DNA of 64,000 bases from Chitinophaga horti (GTDB lineage Bacteria > Bacteroidota > Bacteroidia > Chitinophagales > Chitinophagaceae): NCBI RefSeq assembly GCF_022867795.2, contig NZ_CP107006.1, positions 868,001 to 932,000 on the forward strand, written 5' to 3'. The position numbers and the translations under genes were made by a program. Below, piece by piece: positions 53,855 to 61,827 of the stretch. The notes beneath the pieces are model-generated. The model was not told the DNA's origin and made no database searches. It saw only the letters and a program-made list of their open reading frames with translations. The first letter of the stretch is position 1. Every line of letters starts with the position of its first letter.

Positions 53855-54352
53855 TTAGTCTTTAAAGTCCACCAGTTCTATCTCGGAGATGAGGGGCGCG
53901 TTAGCGGGTATGACGTTACTGATCCCTGCCGGACCATAAGCCAGCGCCGATGGAATGTACAAGGTCATTTTGCCCCCTTTGCCAATGCGGGACAGGCCGA
54001 TCTGCCAGCCCGGTATATGTTGATTTAAAGGCCTGCCGTCCAGCATGCTGGGCACGCCCAGGGAGGACTGCACGATTTTGCCGGTCACTAATTTGGTGGT
54101 AAAGATGACAGTGGGTACAGAGCTGCCTTTCATGGTTTCCGGGCCGCCCGTCCTGTGAACGCGGAACATGAGCCCTGAGGGGTCGCGTAAAACGGAATCG
54201 ATGTTGTTTAACCTGAAATATGTTTCAAAAATGGCATCTTCCTCTTGCGCACGAACGATTCCGTCCTGACTTTGGGAAGTTTCCTCTTTGGTACAGGCGC
54301 AGAGTGCCGTCATAAAGCACAGGATCATTACAGTTATAGCACGTATCGTCAT
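53855..54352 (-). CDS. FKBP-like lipoprotein with degenerate active site
   Basis: A 165-residue lipoprotein (MTIRAITVMILCFMTALCACTK; lipobox with Cys20) and paralogue of the gene at 53319. The FKBP fold is kept in the C-terminal half: GWQIGLSRIGKGGKMTLYIPS, LAYGPAG and IPANAPLISEIELVDF. The FKBP12 Phe36-Asp37 pair, present as FDG in the neighbour, is replaced (KIVQSS), so isomerase activity may be weak or lost. It could act as a chaperone only. It lies between the groEL terminator and the other FKBP gene. Confidence 0.88.
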   Translation of the reverse strand: MTIRAITVMILCFMTALCACTKEETSQSQDGIVRAQEEDAIFETYFRLNNIDSVLRDPSGLMFRVHRTGGPETMKGSSVPTVIFTTKLVTGKIVQSSLGVPSMLDGRPLNQHIPGWQIGLSRIGKGGKMTLYIPSALAYGPAGISNVIPANAPLISEIELVDFKD

Positions 54353-54422
54353 ATATTAAACCGGCTGGTGTATATGTTTCTTAAACGGTTGAGGCGCGGT
54401 AAAGTTACAGAGGAAAGGGTAT

Positions 54423-54455
54423 AAAAAAAGAGGCTGCCTTGCGGCAACCTCTCTT
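54423..54455 (-). terminator. Terminator of the groES-groEL transcript
   Basis: The stem AGAGGCTGCC / GGCAACCTCT with loop TTGC has a run of seven A at its left edge, i.e. T7 after the hairpin on the minus strand. It lies just past the groEL stop (54481). Confidence 0.85.
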
Positions 54456-54480
54456 GTATTGGGAATGTCCGTATTTCCAA

Positions 54481-56142
<1,662 letters not shown>

Positions 56143-56184
56143 TTAATGATTTGATTGTGTTCAGTTCGCGTAAACGCAATGGAA

Positions 56185-56469
56185 TTAAACGATCGCCAGG
56201 ATGTCTGACTCGCGCATGATCAGGTAATCTTCGCCTTCCAGGTTCACCTCTGTGCCGGAGTATTTGCCATAAAGTACAGTATCACCTACTTTAACAGAAA
56301 CAGGTTCGTCTTTTTTACCAGGACCAGCTGCAATTACAGTACCGCGCTGAGGTTTTTCTTTAGCGGTGTCGGGGATGATGATGCCGCCTGCTGTTTTTTC
56401 TTCTGCTGCTGCGGGTTTAACGATCACCCTGTCAGCCAGTGGTTTAATACTTAATTTAGACTTAGCCAT
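56185..56469 (-). CDS. groS: Co-chaperonin GroES (10 kDa)
   Basis: A 94-residue lid of the GroEL cavity. It starts [21 protein letters not shown], has the mobile loop [19 protein letters not shown] and then [16 protein letters not shown], and ends [13 protein letters not shown]. First gene of the groESL unit. Confidence 0.97.
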   Translation of the reverse strand: MAKSKLSIKPLADRVIVKPAAAEEKTAGGIIIPDTAKEKPQRGTVIAAGPGKKDEPVSVKVGDTVLYGKYSGTEVNLEGEDYLIMRESDILAIV

Positions 56470-56562
56470 GGTTATTTGTAGTTTAAAAAGATTTTAATGT
56501 TTGATGTTGCTGAGTTCACGAGAATTATGCCAACGACCGTTTCGGGTCAAATTTGCAGGCGA

Positions 56563-56593
56563 CAAAGATAAGTAACTGACAGCGTACTGTCAA
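56563..56593 (-). promoter_or_regulatory. groES promoter with palindromic operator in the spacer
   Basis: On the minus strand TTG (56593-56591) is followed after 20 bases by the -7 box TATCTTTG (56570-56563). The perfect palindrome TGACAGCGTACTGTCA (56577-56592) lies in the spacer, between the two elements. Further TGTCAA/TTGACAG half-sites are at about 56599 and 56615. The canonical CIRCE element is absent. The leader to the start codon is about 87 bases. Confidence 0.65.
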
Positions 56594-56772
56594 TTAATGT
56601 CAATTTTACAGTGGGTTGACAGTCAGGCCGCCTGTTCTGGCAGGGGCTTGTCAGGCGCCATACGCAGCATCCTACCGGAGTTTAGCGATAATTACAGCCG
56701 TTAAAGTGCTGGCGGTGATCAGGTATCGGCAAACGCGTCCGTAACAAATTTTCCCATATGCGCATAAAAACG

Positions 56773-56780
56773 TAGATTTG
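56773..56780 (+). promoter_or_regulatory. -7 box TAGATTTG of nusB
   Basis: TAGATTTG fits TAnnTTTG, 16 bases before the ATG at 56797. No -33 TTG seen. The 327-base region 56470-56796 otherwise holds the groES promoter and leader, and no gene. Confidence 0.45.
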
Positions 56781-56796
56781 CGGCCATTTTGCATGC

Positions 56797-57720
56797 ATGA
56801 TTAGTAGAAGAAACATCAGAGTAAAGGTGATGCAGACGCTGTACACCCTCGAGACAATGGAGCAGGTGAAGCCTGGTACAGCCACCAGTCTGCTGAACGA
56901 GAAGTTAGACCAGACAAGCCAGGTATTTACGTACCTGTTGTACATGGTAACACAGGTGGCGCAATATGCCGAAACCGATTCGCAGGCCCGTGCCTCCAAG
57001 CACCTTCCCTCCGAGGAAGACCTGAACGTGAGCACGAAAATAGCTGGTAACGAGTTCCTGTACCAGATCATTAACGACAATGGTTTTAAAGTAAACCTGG
57101 ATAGCTGGAAGCTGAAATTCCTGCCAGACCAGGAGTTGCTGCGTAAACTCTATAACACCCTCACCGAAACCGATACCTATAAGGCGTACATCGCCGAAGA
57201 GGGCCGTACAAAGTCGGCAGAGAAGCAGATGATGGAGTTTATCTATAAAGAAGTACTCAGCAAAAATGAATTGTTCCTCCAGCACATGGACGATCACTTC
57301 CTGAACTGGGGCGACGATGCCGAAATGATGGGCCTCCTGATCGGTAACTACTTCTCCAAACCGCAGCTCTTTAACTTCCTGCAGCTGATCAGCAAGGAAA
57401 AACTCGAATACGCCAGAGAACTGCTCCGCACCGTGATCGATAAGAAGGAATACTGCCTCGAACTGATTAAACCTAAACTCCAGAACTGGGACTCCGACCG
57501 TATTGCGGCCGTGGATATGCTGCTGATGGAGATGGGCGTTTGCGAGTTCCTGTACTTCCCGACGATCCCTACAAAGGTGAGCATCAATGAGTATATCGAC
57601 CTGGCAAAGGCTTACAGCACACCGCAGAGTGGCCAGTTCGTAAACGGCATCCTGGATAACATCCTGAAAGACCTGGAACAGGCAGGACGTATCCAGAAAA
57701 CCGATCGCACAAAAAAATAA
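56797..57720 (+). CDS. nusB: Transcription antitermination factor NusB
   Basis: A 307-residue NusB, larger than the about 140 residues of E. coli because of an N-terminal insert that is common in Bacteroidota. It begins MISRRNIRVKVMQTLYTLE. The canonical C-terminal core is RIAAVDMLLMEMGVCEFLYF followed by IPTKVSINEYIDLAKAYSTPQSG and FVNGILDNILKDL. It acts with NusA, NusE and NusG at boxA during rRNA transcription. It starts the unit nusB-DUF1573-yajC. Confidence 0.95.
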   Translation: MISRRNIRVKVMQTLYTLETMEQVKPGTATSLLNEKLDQTSQVFTYLLYMVTQVAQYAETDSQARASKHLPSEEDLNVSTKIAGNEFLYQIINDNGFKVNLDSWKLKFLPDQELLRKLYNTLTETDTYKAYIAEEGRTKSAEKQMMEFIYKEVLSKNELFLQHMDDHFLNWGDDAEMMGLLIGNYFSKPQLFNFLQLISKEKLEYARELLRTVIDKKEYCLELIKPKLQNWDSDRIAAVDMLLMEMGVCEFLYFPTIPTKVSINEYIDLAKAYSTPQSGQFVNGILDNILKDLEQAGRIQKTDRTKK

Positions 57721-57768
57721 AGAAAGCCCGACGGAAAAACTAATTTTACGTCAAACTCCTCTTTCCAT

Positions 57769-58215
57769 ATGAAGAAACTGGTTTACATCCTCGCCTTAGG
57801 CATTTTAACTGTGTCCTGCAACAACAACCAGGCTAAAACCGAAGGTGCGCAGGAAGGTACGTCGTTATCATCCGGCGAAAACAAAGGCGAACTGCCCGTG
57901 ATCACTTTCGAGAACGCGGTGCATGATTTTGGCAAAATTACTGAAGGTGAAATCGTGGAGTACTCCTTTAAGTTCACCAACACCGGTAAAGGCAGCCTGT
58001 TGATCCGCAATGCCGTAGCCAGCTGCGGTTGTACGGTGCCCGAATGGCCTAAAGAACCCATTAAACCGGGTGAATCAGGCTACATGAAGGTGAGCTTCAA
58101 CAGCAAAGGAAAACCCGAAGGTTTTACTGAAAAAGAAATCACGATCGAGGCTAACACCGAGCCGCCTGTAGTAAAAGGCCCTAAAGTGCAATGCACGATC
58201 GTTAAGAAGGCATAA
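57769..58215 (+). CDS. DUF1573 lipoprotein
   Basis: A 148-residue lipoprotein (MKKLVYILALGILTVSCNNN; lipidated Cys17). The DUF1573 domain (about 45-146) is Ig-like: VHDFGKITEGEIVEYSFKFTN, NTGKGSLLIRNAVASCGCTVP and KPGESGYMKVSFNSKGKPEG, with a CGC pair. This domain is abundant in Bacteroidota; function unknown. It lies between nusB and yajC, 48 bases after nusB. Confidence 0.93.
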   Translation: MKKLVYILALGILTVSCNNNQAKTEGAQEGTSLSSGENKGELPVITFENAVHDFGKITEGEIVEYSFKFTNTGKGSLLIRNAVASCGCTVPEWPKEPIKPGESGYMKVSFNSKGKPEGFTEKEITIEANTEPPVVKGPKVQCTIVKKA

Positions 58216-58244
58216 CTTGTTCTAAAACAATAAACAACAATAAA

Positions 58245-58604
58245 ATGTACATTAATTTATTAAACACGCTGCTGATGGGCGCGCCTCCGGCCGGCCAGGG
58301 TAGCGGTGGATTCGGGATGGGTAACCTGCTGTTCATCGGTGGTATGCTCGTTGTGATGTATTTCTTCATGATCCGTCCACAAACCAAGAAAGCAAAAGAA
58401 CAAAAACAATTCAGCGAAGGTCTGAAAGAAGGTGATAAAATCGTTACCATTGCCGGCATGCACGGTAAAATCAAAAGGATCAACGCAGATGGCACCATCC
58501 TGGTGGAAATCGCCGTTGGTACCAGCGTAACCATGGAGCGTTCTGCTATCAGCCGCGAATACTCTCAGGCTGCACAGGCTCCTGCCGCAGAAGAAAAGAA
58601 ATAA
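58245..58604 (+). CDS. yajC: Preprotein translocase subunit YajC
   Basis: A 119-residue single-pass inner membrane protein that associates with SecDF. After a short Gly-rich N-terminus comes the helix NLLFIGGMLVVMYFFMIRPQ, the highly conserved TM-RPQ motif, then KKAKEQKQFSEGLKEGDKIVTIAGMHGKI. Length is normal. The SecDF gene lies 3.2 kb to the right. Confidence 0.94.
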   Translation: MYINLLNTLLMGAPPAGQGSGGFGMGNLLFIGGMLVVMYFFMIRPQTKKAKEQKQFSEGLKEGDKIVTIAGMHGKIKRINADGTILVEIAVGTSVTMERSAISREYSQAAQAPAAEEKK

Positions 58605-58626
58605 CTGTTTACAGATAACATCTTAC

Positions 58627-58663
58627 AAGCCCGCTTCTTCCACGAAGCGGGCTTTGTGTTTTT
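58627..58663 (+). terminator. Terminator after yajC
   Basis: AAGCCCGCTTC (58627-58637) pairs perfectly with GAAGCGGGCTT (58644-58654) around TTCCAC; TGTGTTTTT follows. Confidence 0.8.
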
Positions 58664-58687
58664 GTACATTTTTACGACATTGCGTGT

Positions 58688-59275
58688 ATGATGATCATTG
58701 GTCTCACTGGAGGAATCGGTTCGGGCAAAACTACAGTAGCGAAGATATTCGAACTACTGGGCATACCTGTTTACTACGCAGACGATCGTGCGAAACTGTT
58801 GATGACGGAGGACGAACAGCTGGTGTCCGAAGTAAGGCAGCACTTTGGCGATCGCGCCTACAATGCCGCAGGCGAACTGGAAAGGAAGTATATCGCTAAC
58901 ATCGTGTTTAATGATCCCGCCAAACTGGCGCTCTTAAATTCCCTGGTGCACCCTGCCACCATCCGCGATTCCGAAGTATGGGCCAACAGGCAAAACGCGC
59001 CGTACGTGATCAAAGAGGCCGCATTAATGTTTGAAACGGAATCGTTCCATCATGTGGACAAGGTGATCTGTGTATTTGCACAACAGGCGCTCCGCATTCA
59101 GCGGGTGATGAAGCGCGATAACGTTACCCGTAACGAGGTGCTGGCGCGTATGCACAAGCAGATAGATGAATCCATCAAAGCGAAATTATCGGATTACGTG
59201 ATCTATAATAACGAGCAGCAGCCTGTCATTCCGCAGGTGCTGGCCTTGCATGAAACGTTACTGAAGTTATTATAA
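58688..59275 (+). CDS. coaE: Dephospho-CoA kinase
   Basis: A 195-residue P-loop kinase for the last step of CoA synthesis. Walker A is GLTGGIGSGKTTVAKIFELL. YYADDRAKLLM, FNDPAKLALLNSLVHPATI, KEAALMFE and the C-terminal VICVFAQQALRIQRVMKRD match CoaE. A second ATG three bases downstream is an equally good start. A terminator sits between yajC and this gene. Confidence 0.95.
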   Translation: MMIIGLTGGIGSGKTTVAKIFELLGIPVYYADDRAKLLMTEDEQLVSEVRQHFGDRAYNAAGELERKYIANIVFNDPAKLALLNSLVHPATIRDSEVWANRQNAPYVIKEAALMFETESFHHVDKVICVFAQQALRIQRVMKRDNVTRNEVLARMHKQIDESIKAKLSDYVIYNNEQQPVIPQVLALHETLLKLL

Positions 59276-59278
59276 AAC

Positions 59279-59313
59279 GCGAAGGGAGGAACGATGACCG
59301 TTCCTCCCTTCGC
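59279..59313. terminator. 15-bp perfect hairpin between coaE and the aminotransferase gene
   Basis: GCGAAGGGAGGAACG (59279-59293) pairs with CGTTCCTCCCTTCGC (59299-59313) around ATGAC. TTTT follows on the minus strand, so it best terminates the leftward aminotransferase gene. Confidence 0.8.
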
Positions 59314-59329
59314 ACTTATCGCTTAAAAG

Positions 59330-60523
59330 TTATTGCAGTTTTTCCAACCCCGCTTTCAGGCGTTTTAAACCTTCGGTGAGTTTCTCCATAGAAGAGGCGT
59401 ATGACATGCGCAGGCAGTTGGGCGCCCCGAAGGCAGCGCCGGTTACCAGCGATACGTTGGCTTTGTGCAGCAGATACATACACAGGTCGTCGGCGTTGTT
59501 TACCTCCATGCCTTCGGCCGTTTTGCCGAAAAAAGCACTCACGTCCGGGAACATGTAGAATGCTCCGGCAGGCTCGTTTACCACGAGACCTTTAATTTCC
59601 TTCATTGCATTATATACAAAAGCGCGACGGTTGCGGAACTCGGCTACCATGTCGTTGGCAGTGTCCAGCGGGCCGGTGAGGGCCGCTACGGCTGCTTTTT
59701 GCGTGATAGAACAGGTGGCGGAGGTAAACTGGCTCTGGATCTTGTCGGCTGCTTTTGCAATGTGCAGCGGTGCCGCCAGGTACCCCAGGCGCCAGCCAGT
59801 CATCGCAAAGCCTTTACTGAGGCCGTTGATAATCACGGTACGCTCTTTCAGGTCGCCGAAGCTGGCAATGCTGGTATGTGCGCCGATATAATTGATGTAT
59901 TCGTAAATCTCGTCAGAAAGGATGTATATCTGCGGGTGTTTAGCAAACACGGCAGCCAGCGCTTCCAGCTCCTCGCGGGAGTATACGGAGCCAGTCGGGT
60001 TACAGGGGGAGGAGAACATGAACATCCGCGTTTTGGGCGTGATGGCGGCCTCCAACTGTGCAGGCGTGATCTTGTAATCGTTTTCGATACCGCAGGCAAC
60101 GAACTTCACTTCGCCCTGGCAAAGCTTCACCAGCTCTGAGTACGTAACCCAGTAGGGGGTAGGGATGATCACCTCATCGCCCGGATTAATGATGCTGAGC
60201 ACGGCGTTGGCAATACTTTGCTTGGCACCGGTAGATACGACGATCTGCTCCGGGGTATAGGTAAGTCCGTTGTCGCGTTGCAGTTTCACGGTTACAGCCT
60301 TCTTTACTTCTGGATAGCCGGCTACGGGTGTGTAATGGGTAAATCCTTCGTCAATGGCCTTTTTCGCTGCATCGCGAATGTGTACAGGCGTATCAAAGTC
60401 GGGTTCACCGATGCTGAGGTCTACAATATCTATTCCCTGCGCCTTCAGTTCGCGGCTCAGTTTCGCCATCTTGATGGTTTGCGGCTCGGATATCCTCGAA
60501 AGTCGTTCTGCTAGTTGTAACAT
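59330..60523 (-). CDS. PLP-dependent aminotransferase (aspartate aminotransferase type)
   Basis: A 397-residue class I aminotransferase. It starts RLSRISEPQTIKMAKLSREL, has LSIGEPDFDTPVHIRDAA, TGAKQSIANAVLSIINPGDE, PCNPTGSVYSREELEAL, LSDEIYEYI and the PLP Lys in INGLSKGFAMTGWRLGYLAA. This matches the Ib-type aspartate aminotransferase of many bacteria, which swaps amino groups between aspartate and 2-oxoglutarate. Substrate preference is inferred from the family only. It is a single-gene unit. Confidence 0.93.
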   Translation of the reverse strand: MLQLAERLSRISEPQTIKMAKLSRELKAQGIDIVDLSIGEPDFDTPVHIRDAAKKAIDEGFTHYTPVAGYPEVKKAVTVKLQRDNGLTYTPEQIVVSTGAKQSIANAVLSIINPGDEVIIPTPYWVTYSELVKLCQGEVKFVACGIENDYKITPAQLEAAITPKTRMFMFSSPCNPTGSVYSREELEALAAVFAKHPQIYILSDEIYEYINYIGAHTSIASFGDLKERTVIINGLSKGFAMTGWRLGYLAAPLHIAKAADKIQSQFTSATCSITQKAAVAALTGPLDTANDMVAEFRNRRAFVYNAMKEIKGLVVNEPAGAFYMFPDVSAFFGKTAEGMEVNNADDLCMYLLHKANVSLVTGAAFGAPNCLRMSYASSMEKLTEGLKRLKAGLEKLQ

Positions 60524-60563
60524 AGAAATTGATTAATAGCCTTTTGGCCGCGGCAAACCTACA

Positions 60564-60592
60564 TAAAAAAAGGGAGCAATGATGCTCCCTTT
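60564..60592 (-). terminator. Terminator of the DUF4397 gene
   Basis: AAAGGGAGCA (60569-60578) pairs with TGCTCCCTTT (60583-60592) around ATGA; the run of A at its left gives T7 on the minus strand. Confidence 0.8.
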
Positions 60593-60622
60593 CCTGTTCA
60601 AGACGGTTTATATAGCTGTAAA

Positions 60623-61354
60623 CTAGTACAGGCTGTGTTTGTAAACGTTCAGTGCGATCTTGCGCGCATCGGTACCAGCGGCTTTTTTCAGGCCGGCCAG
60701 GTAAACAGTATAAACGTTACCAGCAGCAAAATCGGTAAAGGTTTTGCTTGCCAGCGCGGTGGTGGATCCCAGTTCGAACACTTCAATTTTCACCACACCT
60801 GCGTTGGTGCCCCAGAATTTCTGGTAAGTGCTGCCAACGAAGTCGCCATACGCGCGCTCACCAAAGATTTCTACATCATTCACCACTACTCTTACATTAC
60901 CTACGTCCTGTCCAACATGGAGGAAGCGCATGTAAGCTTTATCGGAAGTTACGTTTGAATAATCTTCGATGATGTTTACCACTTTAACTGAGCTGTCAGC
61001 ACCTGCTACATTATTGTTATAAGTGATTACGCTGTGCCATGCCAGGGTATCGTAAAGGGCCTGGTTAGTCGTCAGCGAGCTGTCGGAGTTGTATTTCTTA
61101 AACGAAAACTCCTGTGTGCCGGGCGTAACCTGTAAGGTTGCGTACTGGCCAAACTCGAAAGCTCTTGAGGTGATCTTTTTACCATTGTTAAATACATCCT
61201 GAGATGCAGGGTACACTGCCAGGTTAATCAGGCTGAGGATGGAGTACGGTTGTGCGGGTTGCGGATCGCCACTTTTCAGGCAGGAAGAAAATCCGGTAAT
61301 CAAAATTGCGGCTGCTGCCACCAGCGTCCAGAGTCGGTTCATTCTTGTTAGCAT
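60623..61354 (-). CDS. DUF4397 domain lipoprotein
   Basis: From the ATG at 61354 the product is 243 residues; residues 5 (61342) and the longer 61393 start are alternatives. The start MLTRMNRLWTLVAAAAILITG leads to FSSCLKSG, a type II signal peptide. The two DUF4397 repeats are visible: LINLAVYPASQDVFNNGKKI with YATLQVTPGTQEFSFKKY, and YMRFLHVGQDVGNVRVVVND with YQKFWGTNAGVVKIEVFE. These are surface beta domains of unknown role. It is transcribed leftward, away from secDF. Confidence 0.85.
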   Translation of the reverse strand: MLTRMNRLWTLVAAAAILITGFSSCLKSGDPQPAQPYSILSLINLAVYPASQDVFNNGKKITSRAFEFGQYATLQVTPGTQEFSFKKYNSDSSLTTNQALYDTLAWHSVITYNNNVAGADSSVKVVNIIEDYSNVTSDKAYMRFLHVGQDVGNVRVVVNDVEIFGERAYGDFVGSTYQKFWGTNAGVVKIEVFELGSTTALASKTFTDFAAGNVYTVYLAGLKKAAGTDARKIALNVYKHSLY

Positions 61355-61393
61355 GCTCTCTTTTGGTTTATAGTTTATTGATCTGTTTCTCAT

Positions 61394-61827
61394 ATGTTAG
61401 CTTATAACGCTAAAGATGCGGTTTGTATTTTCCTGTGCCTTACACCTCACTTCGCCTGGCGCAACAGGCATTCCGGCACTAAATGCGGGAAGCGTTCTTT
61501 GTTAAACGAAACAGGAGGGAAGAAGTTACACCGGCCGAAAAATAAAGCTTTTGGCCCGTTTAGGCGAATTTTACGTAATAATTTGGCAAAAGTTGCGTTC
61601 CGTTGGCTGTTAATTCATAGAATTTTCGTAGTATGGCAGGCTGCCGCGAGTAACTGTATTATTGCAAAGCAAGCATGTCGGTATGGCGTAGAAAAAATTG
61701 TTACGGTCAAAAGGCGCTCAAAATCAGGCAAATAATGTATTTGCAGGACTTTTGACGGGCACTTTAATATATCAATTTAAATTCTATCTTTGCAACTCTT
61801 AAAAAAAAATTATAAACCCGAATCAAC
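61394..61827. other. 434-base intergenic region between the DUF4397 gene and secDF
   Basis: No convincing gene, RNA or repeat is seen. A 113-codon open frame (61394-61735) has no family features and looks random. A -7 box TATCTTTG at 61785-61792 lies 35 bases before the secDF ATG. The gap may hold the secDF leader and promoter. Confidence 0.5.
61785..61792 (+). promoter_or_regulatory. -7 box TATCTTTG of secDF
   Basis: TATCTTTG fits TAnnTTTG; the -33 TTG at 61752-61754 is 30 bases away, too far for a normal spacing, so the upstream element is unclear. Confidence 0.45.

Noticed and set aside
56470..56796. CIRCE heat-shock element upstream of groES
   Set aside because: No TTAGCACTC-N9-GAGTGCTAA or near match; the palindrome there is of a different kind.
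61394..61735. 113-codon rightward open frame next to the DUF4397 gene
   Set aside because: No family features, no signal peptide and irregular amino acid use. It lies in the likely leader region of secDF and looks like a chance frame.
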